This document shows, in pieces, positions 35,187 to 43,176 of a stretch of DNA of 64,000 bases. Made by a program: the position numbers and the translations under genes. The notes under the pieces were generated by a model that did no database searches, was not told where the DNA came from, and saw nothing but the letters and a program-made list of their open reading frames with translations. Positions within the stretch are counted from its first letter, which is position 1. Each line of letters starts with the position of its first letter. The stretch covers positions 62,001-126,000 of the forward strand of contig JAQUVW010000001.1 of assembly GCA_028693235.1 (NCBI GenBank), written 5' to 3'. The DNA comes from Candidatus Gastranaerophilales bacterium. Lineage in GTDB: Bacteria; Cyanobacteriota; Vampirovibrionia; Gastranaerophilales; Gastranaerophilaceae.

Positions 35187-35654
35187 GTGGGTCAATTGGT
35201 CGCAAGAAAAGATTTGAATAACTTATTAGATGGATTAAGAGCAGATAAAAAAACAATAGTTACGACTAACGGCTGTTTCGATATTTTGCACGTCGGGCAT
35301 GTTCGTTATTTGCAAAAAACAAAAAGTTTTGCAGATATTATGATTGTAGCTCTCAATTCTGATAAGTCCGTAAAAAGTATAAAAGGCCCGACAAGACCTA
35401 TTAACAATGAAAATGACAGGGCTGAAATCCTTAATGCTTTGGCGTGCGTTGATTACGTGGTCTTATTTGATGAGGATTCTCCGATGGACTTACTTGCTCA
35501 AATTAAGCCTGATGTTCACACAAAAGGTGCAGATTATACTGTTGAAACATTGCCTGAAGCTAAAACTATCATGAAAAACGGCGGTCGTATTGAGTTTATA
35601 AGTTTTGTCGAAGGGAAGTCAACTACATCTTTAATTGAAAAAATCAAGCATTAA
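35187..35654 (+). CDS. rfaE2: D-glycero-beta-D-manno-heptose 1-phosphate adenylyltransferase
   Basis: The 155-residue enzyme corresponds to the C-terminal (nucleotidyltransferase) domain of HldE and makes ADP-heptose for LPS core. VTTNGCFDILHVGHVRYL (residues about 28-45) has the HxGH nucleotidyltransferase motif, followed by VALNSDKSVKSIKGPTRPINNENDRAEIL, VDYVVLFDEDSP and VHTKGADYT, then EFISFVEGKSTTSLI. It starts with GTG behind AAGGAG. The kinase half is a separate protein elsewhere. It opens the lipid A region with lpxD downstream. Confidence 0.93.
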   Translation: MGQLVARKDLNNLLDGLRADKKTIVTTNGCFDILHVGHVRYLQKTKSFADIMIVALNSDKSVKSIKGPTRPINNENDRAEILNALACVDYVVLFDEDSPMDLLAQIKPDVHTKGADYTVETLPEAKTIMKNGGRIEFISFVEGKSTTSLIEKIKH

Positions 35655-35741
35655 TTTGCTTTTTGCAGGTTAATAATTTGATATTTTTTATTATAAGTAT
35701 TAAAATTAGAAGATAAAAATTAGTTTAAAGGGGAAATAATC

Positions 35742-36818
35742 ATGAAATTTTATAGCTTAGAAGAAATTTCACAAATTGTAGGAGGTTTGCTTACTCAAGT
35801 CGAAGTGGCTGAAATCGGCAGAATAGCTCCACCATTGTTGTCTGATGAAAATACATTGGCATTAGCCTTGGGTGAAGATGAAATTGCTAATTTAGGTAAG
35901 ACAAAAGCCAAAGCAGCTTTGGTTCCTTTGGGTGTAAATTTGGACAATATCTCAACTATTGAAGTTGAAAGACCGAGATTGGCTATGATGAAATTGTTAC
36001 ATTTGTTTTATATGCCGCCTGAGTCAAATAACGGAATTCATCCTACAGCAACTGTTCATCCTGATGCAAAATTAGGCGAAAATGTTTCTATAGGTCCAAA
36101 TGTTGTAGTCTCAAGAAATGCTTCAATTGGTAATAATACTACGATTTTAGCTAATTGCTACGTCGGACGTTCAGTTCAAATCGGTGAAAATTGCTTGTTC
36201 CACCCAGGGTGTAACATTGGTGATAATGTAGTTATCGGAAATAAGGTTATTTTACAACACGGTGTAAGCTTAGGTGCTGACGGGTTCAGTTTCGTAACCG
36301 AAAATCCAAATAATATTGAACAAGCTAAGCAAGATGGAGAAATTAAAGAATCAAATACTAAACAAGTGATTTTTAAAATCCCTTCCATCGGTTCTGTAGT
36401 TGTTGAAGATGATGTTGAAATCGGTGCAAATGCTTGCATCGACAGAGGTACAATCGAAAACACTGTAATCGGTGAGCAAACAAAAATTGATAATTTGGTT
36501 CAAATCGGGCATAATTGCAAAATCGGCAAAGGTTGTATGATTGTTTCTCAAGTCGGTATCGCAGGAAGTTGCGTTATCGGGGACAGAACAGTTATTGCCG
36601 GTCAAGCGGGTTTGGCTGACCATATAAAAATCGGTGCCGATTCAATCGTTATGGCTCAAGCCGGAGTTTCAAAAAGTTTCCCTGATAAGTCAATTATCGT
36701 AGGTGCTCCTGCTGTTCCGAGAAAAGAATTTATTAAACAAATTCAAACAATGAAAAAAGCTGCTGAGCTTATGAAAAAATTCAAAAAATACGAAACACTG
36801 CTTGATTCAGAGGATTAA
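35742..36818 (+). CDS. lpxD: UDP-3-O-(3-hydroxyacyl)glucosamine N-acyltransferase
   Basis: LpxD adds the second acyl chain in lipid A synthesis. The 358-residue product has an N-terminal uridine-binding domain (residues 1-95) and then left-handed beta-helix hexapeptide repeats from about 105 ([32 protein letters not shown]). The active-site region includes [12 protein letters not shown] (catalytic His in GHN). The C-terminal helix ([23 protein letters not shown]) is the usual ACP-binding extension. It heads lpxD-lpxC-fabZ-lpxA, the order found in many diderms. The operon promoter lies in the 87-base gap upstream. Confidence 0.95.
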   Translation: MKFYSLEEISQIVGGLLTQVEVAEIGRIAPPLLSDENTLALALGEDEIANLGKTKAKAALVPLGVNLDNISTIEVERPRLAMMKLLHLFYMPPESNNGIHPTATVHPDAKLGENVSIGPNVVVSRNASIGNNTTILANCYVGRSVQIGENCLFHPGCNIGDNVVIGNKVILQHGVSLGADGFSFVTENPNNIEQAKQDGEIKESNTKQVIFKIPSIGSVVVEDDVEIGANACIDRGTIENTVIGEQTKIDNLVQIGHNCKIGKGCMIVSQVGIAGSCVIGDRTVIAGQAGLADHIKIGADSIVMAQAGVSKSFPDKSIIVGAPAVPRKEFIKQIQTMKKAAELMKKFKKYETLLDSED

Positions 36819-36827
36819 TAAAAAATA

Positions 36828-37640
36828 ATGAATACCTTAAAAAAAGAAGTTGAAATTACATCTGTCTGTCTTATGACCGGCAAAGAATGCACCGCAAAAG
36901 TTCTTCCCTCAGAAGAAAAAGGAATAAGATTTCACCTAGATGGTAAAACTGTAGAAGCCCATGTTGATAATCTTGTTTCAACCGAACATTGCGTGGTTAT
37001 TGGTAACAAAGATGTCAAGAAAATTGTTTTAATTGAGCATTTTATGGCAGCTTGTGCTATTTGTAATCTTGATTCTTTAGATGTCTACTTATCGTTTTAT
37101 GAAATGCCGATTTTAGACGGTAGTTCAAAAACTTGGGTTGCTTTATTCAAAAAAGCGGGTTTGCAAATTAAAGAAAATAGAAAATATATCTTAAAAGAAC
37201 CTGTTCAATACTTAAATGGCAAGACCCATTTGGTTATGTTGCCATCTGACAAGCTTTCAATTTCCTACAGTGTGAATTATAAACATCCTGATTTGACGCA
37301 CCGCTGGGTTTCTTATGATTCGAAAAAATTTGATGAAATAATTGAAGCTAGGACTTTTGGGTATTTAAAAGAGTTGAAACTATACCAACTTGCAGGCTAT
37401 GGCAGAGGCGTCACTATTGATAATACTGTTGGCATGAAAGATGACGGCTCTTATACGACAGATTTAAGAAGTGACTATGAACCTGCAAAACACAAAATAC
37501 TCGATTTGATAGGCGATTTGCGTTTAACAGGGTTTAATCCGTTGAATTTAAAAGCTGAGATTATTGTTAAAGAAGCCGGACATACCGTTCATTCAATAAT
37601 CGCAAAACAACTGAAAGACAAAATTACAGAGGAGAAATAA
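36828..37640 (+). CDS. lpxC: UDP-3-O-acyl-N-acetylglucosamine deacetylase
   Basis: LpxC catalyses the committed, zinc-dependent step of lipid A synthesis. The 270-residue product keeps the ligands and catalytic residues: LIEHFMAA (Glu and His near 66-67), KHKILDLIGDL (His and Asp near 224-228), and EAGHTVHSIIAKQL (His near 250). It is slightly shorter than the E. coli enzyme (305) and the first region is divergent (SVCLMTGKECTAKV), as in cyanobacterial forms. It lies nine bases after lpxD and stops directly before the fabZ start. Confidence 0.94.
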   Translation: MNTLKKEVEITSVCLMTGKECTAKVLPSEEKGIRFHLDGKTVEAHVDNLVSTEHCVVIGNKDVKKIVLIEHFMAACAICNLDSLDVYLSFYEMPILDGSSKTWVALFKKAGLQIKENRKYILKEPVQYLNGKTHLVMLPSDKLSISYSVNYKHPDLTHRWVSYDSKKFDEIIEARTFGYLKELKLYQLAGYGRGVTIDNTVGMKDDGSYTTDLRSDYEPAKHKILDLIGDLRLTGFNPLNLKAEIIVKEAGHTVHSIIAKQLKDKITEEK

Positions 37641-38090
37641 ATGAGCGAAGAAACATTACAATTTGATATTTTACAGCTTATGGAGATGCTTCCGCACCGC
37701 TATCCTTTTTTATTAGTGGATAGAATTACTGAATGTGTCCCTGGAAAATATTGCAAAGGCTATAAAAATTTAACTTTTAACGAACTTTTTTTCCAAGGTC
37801 ATTTTCCTAATAATCCAATTATGCCGGGTGTGTTGCAGCTTGAAGCTATGGCTCAACTCGGAGCCGGTATTTTGATGCCACTTCCTGAATACGCCAACAA
37901 GTTGGTTCTATATGCAGGGGTTGATTCTGCAAGATTTAAACGTGTCGTTCGCCCAGGGGACAGACTTGATATGGAAACTGAGCTTATAAAAGTAAAAGGT
38001 CCCATAGTGAAAGCCCATGCAAAAGCTTTTGTTGACGGTAAATTGGCTTGCGAAGCTGATTTAATGTTTTCAATGGTTGATAAAAAATAA
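37641..38090 (+). CDS. fabZ: 3-hydroxyacyl-[acyl-carrier-protein] dehydratase FabZ
   Basis: FabZ dehydrates 3-hydroxyacyl-ACP in fatty acid elongation and competes with LpxA/LpxD for the same substrate. The 149-residue hot-dog-fold protein has MLPHRYPFLLVDRI (residues about 14-27) and FQGHFPNNPIMPGVLQLEAMAQLG, with the catalytic His and Glu. It begins immediately after the lpxC stop with GAGGAG as ribosome site. The lpxC-fabZ-lpxA order is conserved and balances lipid A with phospholipid synthesis. Confidence 0.97.
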   Translation: MSEETLQFDILQLMEMLPHRYPFLLVDRITECVPGKYCKGYKNLTFNELFFQGHFPNNPIMPGVLQLEAMAQLGAGILMPLPEYANKLVLYAGVDSARFKRVVRPGDRLDMETELIKVKGPIVKAHAKAFVDGKLACEADLMFSMVDKK

Positions 38091-38117
38091 TTTAATAAAA
38101 TTAGAAAGAAGATATTT

Positions 38118-38897
38118 ATGACAATTCACAAATCTGCCGTAATCGCTGATAGTGCCATTATTCCTGAAAGTGCTGTCATTGGACCGAATGTTATAATCGG
38201 TGAAAATGTTAAACTTGGCGAAAATGTTAAAATTATAGGAAATGCTTATTTAGAATGTTGCGAAATCGGTGACAACAGCGTTGTTTCTCCTTTTGCAAGT
38301 ATTGGTACGCCTCCTCAAGATTTGAGCTATCAAAATGAACCCACAAAAGCTATAATCGGAAAAGATTGTTTGATTAAAGAATATGTAACCGTAAACAGGG
38401 CATCAGGCGAAGGCAATTCTACAATTGTCGGCGACAGATGTTTGCTTATGGCGTCATCTCACGTTGCACATAATTGTGTTTTGGAAGATGAAGTTATTAT
38501 GGCTAACCTCGCTACTATCGGCGGACATTGCAAAGTCGGTTTCGGTGCATTTATCGGCGGAATGAGTGTATTTCATCAAAATGTTAGAATCGGTGAAATG
38601 TGTATCATAAGCGGATTTTCAGCTTCCAGAATGGATATTCTTCCATACTGCAAAGGCGACGGACGTCCTCCTGTTCCTCATGGAATCAATGTTATCGGTC
38701 TAAAACGTAGAGGTATTACACTTGCTGAAAGAACAAACTTAAAGAATGCTTTTAAAATTATTCAATCAGGTGATTACACAACTCTTAAAGCAGCTGATGT
38801 TATTGAAGATACTTTGACAAATGATAAATATATCCAAAATCTTGTACGTTTTATTAGAACGTCTAAGAGAGGTATTGTTGTTAGAGGCAAAAATTAA
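38118..38897 (+). CDS. lpxA: UDP-N-acetylglucosamine acyltransferase
   Basis: LpxA transfers a 3-hydroxyacyl chain from ACP to UDP-GlcNAc, the first step of lipid A synthesis. The 259-residue product is a left-handed beta-helix from residue 1 (IHKSAVIADSAIIPESAVIGPNVIIGENV). It has NRASGEG, LLMASSHVAHNCVLEDEVIMAN (catalytic His in AHN), IGGHCKVGFGAFIGGMSVFHQNVRIG and the C-terminal helical bundle with GLKRRG. Length is normal (about 260). lpxB is not beside it; an aminopeptidase gene follows after 20 bases. Confidence 0.96.
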   Translation: MTIHKSAVIADSAIIPESAVIGPNVIIGENVKLGENVKIIGNAYLECCEIGDNSVVSPFASIGTPPQDLSYQNEPTKAIIGKDCLIKEYVTVNRASGEGNSTIVGDRCLLMASSHVAHNCVLEDEVIMANLATIGGHCKVGFGAFIGGMSVFHQNVRIGEMCIISGFSASRMDILPYCKGDGRPPVPHGINVIGLKRRGITLAERTNLKNAFKIIQSGDYTTLKAADVIEDTLTNDKYIQNLVRFIRTSKRGIVVRGKN

Positions 38898-38917
38898 AAA
38901 TTTGATTGGAGTCAATT

Positions 38918-40027
38918 ATGTACGATAAAAAATTATTGGAAAAATATGCAAAAGTCCTTGTCGAATATTCAGTTGACGTTCAAAAAGGTGATTTGACTGT
39001 AATTAGGGCGACAAGCTCAGAGGCTCAACCTCTAGTCAATGAAATATATAAACAAGTGTTATTGAGTGGTGGAAATCCTGTGACTCGTTGTTCTATCGAT
39101 GGAATCGGTGAAACTTATATTAAATACGCAAACGACGAGCAACTGGATTATGTTGACCCTATGACAGAAATTGAATATCAAAAAGCTCAAAAAATGATTT
39201 CAATCGGTGCTCCACTAAACACTAAAAATATGGCGAAAGCTGATTCTAAAAAAATGGCAAGACGCTCAAAGGCAACAAATCATTTATCAAAATTGCTTTT
39301 AGAAAGAGCTTCTAAAGGTGAATTGAAGTGGGTTATTGCTGATTATCCTACTCAAGCTCTTGCACAAGAAGCAAAAATGTCGCTTGAAGATTATACTGAA
39401 TTTTTGATTAATTCTTGTAAGCTAAATGATGAAAACCCCGTTGAATCATGGAAAAAAGTCGGCGTAATGCAACAAAAAATGGCAGACTACTTAAATAAAA
39501 CTTCAAAATTGCGAGTTGTTGGTGAAAAAACCGATATTACTTTTTCAACAGAAGGCAGAAAATGGATTAGCTGTGCGGGTGAATGCAATTTTCCTGATGG
39601 TGAAATCTATACATCTCCTGTTGAAGACGGTGTAAATGGTCAAATTTATTTTGATTACCCTGCAATTTATAGAGGTAACGAATCTCATAAAATTCTTTTA
39701 AAGATTGAAAATGGTCAAGTTGTTGATGCAAAAGCTGAAAAAGGCGAAGATTTCTTGCTTGATATGTTAAACATGGATGAGGGTTCAAGAGGAATTGGCG
39801 AAATTGCTATCGGTACGAATGAAAATATTCAAGATATTACCGGAAATATTTTATTCGACGAAAAAATTGGTGGAGCAATTCATATGGCAATAGGTGCTTC
39901 TTATCCGGAAACAGGCGGTAAAAACGTTTCCGGTTTGCATTGGGATTTGATTAAAAATATGAAAAACGGCGGCGAAATATACGCTGATGATATTTTGATT
40001 TATAAAAACGGAAAATTCATAATATAA
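38918..40027 (+). CDS. M29-family aminopeptidase
   Basis: The ATG at 38918, behind GGAG with six-base spacing, gives a 369-residue protein of the thermophilic aminopeptidase (AmpS/PepS, M29) family. LLEKYAKVLVEYSVDVQKGDLTVI is the typical start. Metal-binding stretches are visible: NFPDGEIYTSPVEDGVNGQIYFD, LLDMLNMDEGSRGIGEIAIGTNE, GAIHMAIGASYPETGGKN and SGLHWDLIKNMK. It removes N-terminal residues from peptides in the cytoplasm, with two metal ions. It sits at the end of the lipid A operon without an obvious functional link. Confidence 0.94.
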   Translation: MYDKKLLEKYAKVLVEYSVDVQKGDLTVIRATSSEAQPLVNEIYKQVLLSGGNPVTRCSIDGIGETYIKYANDEQLDYVDPMTEIEYQKAQKMISIGAPLNTKNMAKADSKKMARRSKATNHLSKLLLERASKGELKWVIADYPTQALAQEAKMSLEDYTEFLINSCKLNDENPVESWKKVGVMQQKMADYLNKTSKLRVVGEKTDITFSTEGRKWISCAGECNFPDGEIYTSPVEDGVNGQIYFDYPAIYRGNESHKILLKIENGQVVDAKAEKGEDFLLDMLNMDEGSRGIGEIAIGTNENIQDITGNILFDEKIGGAIHMAIGASYPETGGKNVSGLHWDLIKNMKNGGEIYADDILIYKNGKFII

Positions 40028-40058
40028 TTTTTGTAAATAAAAATACATAATTTTATCA

Positions 40059-40092
40059 AGAAAGGGCAACTAATTTTTTTAGAGCCCTTTCT
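40059..40092 (+). terminator. Possible terminator after the aminopeptidase gene
   Basis: AGAAAGGGC (40059-40067) pairs with GCCCTTTCT (40084-40092) across a 16-base T-rich loop. No T run follows; instead TATAAT (40092-40097) begins at once and probably serves the next gene. It may end the lpx transcript inefficiently. Confidence 0.5.
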
Positions 40093-40118
40093 ATAATTGT
40101 ACACAATCGGTGGTTTAT

Positions 40119-40397
40119 ATGTCTGTATCAATTAATTCAGCAACTGCATTTATGGGTAAAAAACCCTCAAATGATGTTTCAAAGAAGCCTTCTTTCTTCA
40201 AAAGAGTTAATTCTTCTGATTCTTTTTGTAAATCTCCAAAAGAAATCAAAGAAACAGCTGAAAAAAAAGTCGTTGAAATTGTGAAAGAAAAAAATACAAT
40301 TAATAATGCTGCCAAAACCACTGTTTATCCTGTAATCGCTATTGCTACCGGATTACTTGTTTGTTTTAATCATATTTGTAAAACTGTTTGCAAGTGA
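40119..40397 (+). CDS. Small protein with NSxxxFxGxK N terminus and C-terminal helix
   Basis: From the ATG at 40119 (CGGTGG six bases before it) the product is 92 residues. The start MSVSINSATAFMGKK resembles the start of the unrelated protein at 45800-46462 (LNSQISFCGLK). A Ser/Lys-rich middle with a short coiled stretch (KEIKETAEKKVVEIVKEK) leads to a single membrane helix at the C terminus (about 68-86, TTVYPVIAIATGLLVCF) and a short CKTVCK end. It looks like a tail-anchored or secreted small protein. No family recognised. Confidence 0.6.
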   Translation: MSVSINSATAFMGKKPSNDVSKKPSFFKRVNSSDSFCKSPKEIKETAEKKVVEIVKEKNTINNAAKTTVYPVIAIATGLLVCFNHICKTVCK

Positions 40398-40474
40398 TTA
40401 TCGTTTTTACCTTTTTGCTTGTTATAAATTCAAAAAGAGGGTACAATATTCGCAGATAGTTATTTGGAGTTTTT

Positions 40475-41221
40475 ATGCAAAAAGGCTTTACTCTGGCAGA
40501 AGTTCTTATAACTTTGGTCATAATAGGAGTTATCGCGGCGATGACTATTCCGGCATTATTAGCAGGTACAAAAAATACAGAGCTGTCATCGGCATTCCTA
40601 AAATCAAGTTCTGTTATTAGTTCGGCGTTTCGTCATTTAATGGCTTTGGATGGGGCATCTGATGTTACAGCTTATATGCAAGAAATCCAAGGCAGTAATA
40701 CAAAATCAGGAAATCAATCTGCATTGGTTGCTGATTTATCGAGAGTATTTAGTATTTCTGGTATTTATCAACCAGGTACATATAAAAACGAGTCATCTAT
40801 AAATTGCAATGGCTCATTTGGATACAAATTTTTGTTAACAAGTGGTTGTGATTCAAGGCTGGGGAGTATGATTACTTTGGTTTTGAATGATGGAATGATT
40901 CTCTATTTGGATTTGTCTAAAGATTCATCATACCTTGCAAATTCAATTGGTGGAGGCAACCTCTCGAAATGGGGCGATATCTATGTCGATGTAAACGGCG
41001 AAAAGAAACCAAATCAAATAGGACGCGATGTGTTTTGGTACTGGATTGATACAAACGGAAATGTAAAACCAAAAGGCACTGGTCAGTGGGTGATTAATAA
41101 CGGTGCGTATTACGTCGAGTCTGTTGGATGTGGTGATAAAATCGGGAGTGGCCCCGGAACTCCTGAAGGCTGGGGATGTGCCGGATATCTGGCGACAAAC
41201 GGCGGAAAAATGGATTATTAA
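40475..41221 (+). CDS. Type IV prepilin-like protein
   Basis: The 248-residue protein starts MQKGFTLAEVLITLVIIGVIAAMTIPALL. This is the class III signal of type IV pilins and type II secretion pseudopilins: cleavage is expected after Gly4, leaving N-methylated Phe and a conserved Glu at position 5 of the mature form. The rest is a beta-rich globular head with several cysteines (SINCNGSFGYKFLLTSGC, SVGCGDKIG, GWGCAGY) that may form disulfides. It is not in a pilus cluster; no assembly ATPase or prepilin peptidase is nearby. TTGGAG forms the ribosome site and a terminator follows. Confidence 0.88.
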   Translation: MQKGFTLAEVLITLVIIGVIAAMTIPALLAGTKNTELSSAFLKSSSVISSAFRHLMALDGASDVTAYMQEIQGSNTKSGNQSALVADLSRVFSISGIYQPGTYKNESSINCNGSFGYKFLLTSGCDSRLGSMITLVLNDGMILYLDLSKDSSYLANSIGGGNLSKWGDIYVDVNGEKKPNQIGRDVFWYWIDTNGNVKPKGTGQWVINNGAYYVESVGCGDKIGSGPGTPEGWGCAGYLATNGGKMDY

Positions 41222-41230
41222 AAAACACTT

Positions 41231-41262
41231 AACAGGCAACCCGTTTTGGATGCCTGTTTTTG
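41231..41262 (+). terminator. Terminator after the prepilin-like gene
   Basis: AACAGGCA (41231-41238) and TGCCTGTT (41251-41258) form an 8-base stem with a 12-base loop, followed by T residues. TTGTTG...TAGAAT (41260-41287, 16-base spacer) just downstream may be the promoter of pfp. Confidence 0.75.
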
Positions 41263-41324
41263 TTGAAAACTTTTTTTGTGCTAGAATATTCGTGAAATAT
41301 TGTACGAATAAGAAAGGTATTAGC

Positions 41325-43004
41325 ATGAAAGAACTTTCATCATTGCAAATAGAAAGATTGAAATATCAACCGAAGTTGCCTAAATGTTTGGCTTGCGGGA
41401 TAAACAATCTCTCTCTAAACGAAGGTAAAAAAACTCAATCTATCAAAGATCAAGAACAAATTCAAAATTTATTTAAAAATACTTATGGTGCACCTCTTGT
41501 GGAATTTGAAGCTTCTGATGACGCTTTGATTTCTGAACAAAAAAATGTAGGGGTTATCCTCTCTGGTGGTCAAGCTCCAGGTGGACACAACGTTATTGCA
41601 GGGCTTTATGACGCTTTGAAACAAGCTAATTCAGGTAATAAATTATATGGTTTCCTCGGTGGACCGGCTGGTATCATTGATGGAAAATTTGTAGAATTTG
41701 ATGATGAATTTATTGATGCATACAGAAATACTGGCGGTTTTGACATAATCGGTTCAGGCAGAACAAAGCTTGAAACAGAAGAACAATTCCAAAAATCACT
41801 CGCTGTTTGCAAAAATTTGAATATTTCTGCTGTTGTTATTATAGGTGGTGACGATTCTAATACAAATGCTGCTTTATTGGCTGAGTGGTTCGTTTCCAAC
41901 AATACAGGTATTCAAGTTATCGGCTGCCCTAAAACAATCGATGGCGACTTGAAAAATGACCAAATCGAAATATCTTTCGGATTTGACACTGCTACAAAAA
42001 CTTATGGCGAATTAATCGGAAACATTCAACGTGACGCTAATTCTGCTAAAAAATATTGGCATTTTATTAAAATTATGGGTAGAAGTGCTTCCCACGTGGC
42101 TTTAGAGGCTGCTCTTCAAACTCAACCAAACATAACTTTGATTTCTGAAGAAGTTGAACAAAAGAAAATGTCACTTGATTCAATCGTTTCTTATATGACT
42201 GACATTATCGTAAGACGTTCTGAAAAGGGCAAAAATTTCGGTACAGTTATAGTTCCTGAAGGTTTGATTGAATTTATTCCTGAAATGAAATCTATGATTG
42301 CTAATTTGAATGATATTATGGCTTCTTTAGAAAAAGACAGCAAATATTCTTCAAGTGAAAATGCTGAAAAATTTGCGATTATTGAAAATACTCTTTCAAG
42401 CGAAAACTCCAAAGTATTTTCATCTTTGCCTAATTTAATCAAATCACAATTGTTGATGGACAGAGACCCTCACGGTAATGTTCAAGTTTCTAAAATTGAA
42501 ACTGAAAAACTGTTAATTGAAATGATTAAAGAAAAATTAGATATCCTTAAAGCACAAGGTAAATACAATGGCAAATTCTCAGCTCAAGCACATTTCTTCG
42601 GCTATGAAGGTAGATGTGCATTCCCTTCTAACTTTGACGCTGATTATTGCTATTCACTTGGCTTCAACGCTTTTGCTTTGATTAACTTCGGCTTAACAGG
42701 ATATTTGTCATCAGTTAGAAACCTTTCTGCTTCTGCTAATGAATGGAAAGCAGGCGGTGTTCCTTTGACTATGATGATGAATATGGAAAAACGTCACGGT
42801 GAAATGAAACCTGTTATCCAAAAAGCTTTGGTTGAGCTTGATGGACCTGTATTTAAACAATTAGAAAAGAACAGAGAATCTTGGGCTATGGAAGAAAAAT
42901 ATATCTTCCCCGGAGCAATTCAATACTTTGGCCCAAGTGCTGTATGCGACATAACGACGCAAACGCTTCAACATGAATGCAAAGCGCGCTTCGTTAAAGC
43001 ATAA
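41325..43004 (+). CDS. pfp: Pyrophosphate-dependent phosphofructokinase (long type)
   Basis: The enzyme phosphorylates fructose 6-phosphate with PPi, reversibly, and so replaces ATP-PFK in glycolysis of many anaerobes. The product from 41325 (AGAAAGG upstream) is 559 residues, the size of the plant/spirochete-like long PFP. Motifs: GVILSGGQAPGGHNVIAGLYD, GGDDSNTNAALLAEW with the GGDD signature of PPi users, GCPKTIDGDLKN with the PPi-linked Lys, MGRSASHVALEAALQTQPN, and FGYEGRC in the C-terminal half. A frame extending upstream into the prepilin-like gene is a shadow. A terminator follows. Confidence 0.95.
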   Translation: MKELSSLQIERLKYQPKLPKCLACGINNLSLNEGKKTQSIKDQEQIQNLFKNTYGAPLVEFEASDDALISEQKNVGVILSGGQAPGGHNVIAGLYDALKQANSGNKLYGFLGGPAGIIDGKFVEFDDEFIDAYRNTGGFDIIGSGRTKLETEEQFQKSLAVCKNLNISAVVIIGGDDSNTNAALLAEWFVSNNTGIQVIGCPKTIDGDLKNDQIEISFGFDTATKTYGELIGNIQRDANSAKKYWHFIKIMGRSASHVALEAALQTQPNITLISEEVEQKKMSLDSIVSYMTDIIVRRSEKGKNFGTVIVPEGLIEFIPEMKSMIANLNDIMASLEKDSKYSSSENAEKFAIIENTLSSENSKVFSSLPNLIKSQLLMDRDPHGNVQVSKIETEKLLIEMIKEKLDILKAQGKYNGKFSAQAHFFGYEGRCAFPSNFDADYCYSLGFNAFALINFGLTGYLSSVRNLSASANEWKAGGVPLTMMMNMEKRHGEMKPVIQKALVELDGPVFKQLEKNRESWAMEEKYIFPGAIQYFGPSAVCDITTQTLQHECKARFVKA

Positions 43005-43032
43005 TTTTTCAAAAAGAAAAACAATTTAAACT

Positions 43033-43066
43033 AAAAGCCGCTTTGGATTTACAGAGCGGCTTTTCT
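43033..43066 (+). terminator. Terminator after pfp
   Basis: AAAAGCCGCT (43033-43042) and AGCGGCTTTT (43055-43064) form a perfect 10-base stem with a 12-base loop and a T-rich end. Confidence 0.88.
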
Positions 43067-43094
43067 TGTGAAAAAATACTAATAATGGTATAAC
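43066..43094 (+). promoter_or_regulatory. Promoter of thrS
   Basis: TTGTGA (43066-43071) and TATAAC (43089-43094) are exactly 17 bases apart, directly after the pfp terminator. The transcript should start near 43101, at the foot of the leader hairpin. Confidence 0.65.
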
Positions 43095-43104
43095 AGAATA
43101 AAGA

Positions 43105-43143
43105 GGGACCGATTTCCTTTTGTATAAAAAGTTCGAAAGTCCC
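43105..43143 (+). promoter_or_regulatory. 5' leader stem-loop of thrS
   Basis: A single bulged hairpin fills this stretch: GGGAC/GTCCC at the base, TTTC/GAAA, then CTTTT/AAAAG closing a GTATA loop, with unpaired CGA and TTC on opposite strands. It begins within a few bases of the predicted transcription start. Because E. coli ThrRS represses its own mRNA through tRNA-like leader hairpins, an autoregulatory role is possible. It is also the form of a 5'-stabilising stem. It does not have T-box features. Confidence 0.55.
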
Positions 43144-43176
43144 CAATGCAATCAAATAAGAGAGTGAAGGATTTTT

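Noticed and set aside
41103-41324. Upstream extension of pfp
   Set aside because: It overlaps the prepilin-like gene and crosses a terminator and promoter; the ATG at 41325 has AGAAAGG.
43105-43143. T-box riboswitch before thrS
   Set aside because: The leader is too short and lacks the T-box sequence and an antiterminator/terminator pair.
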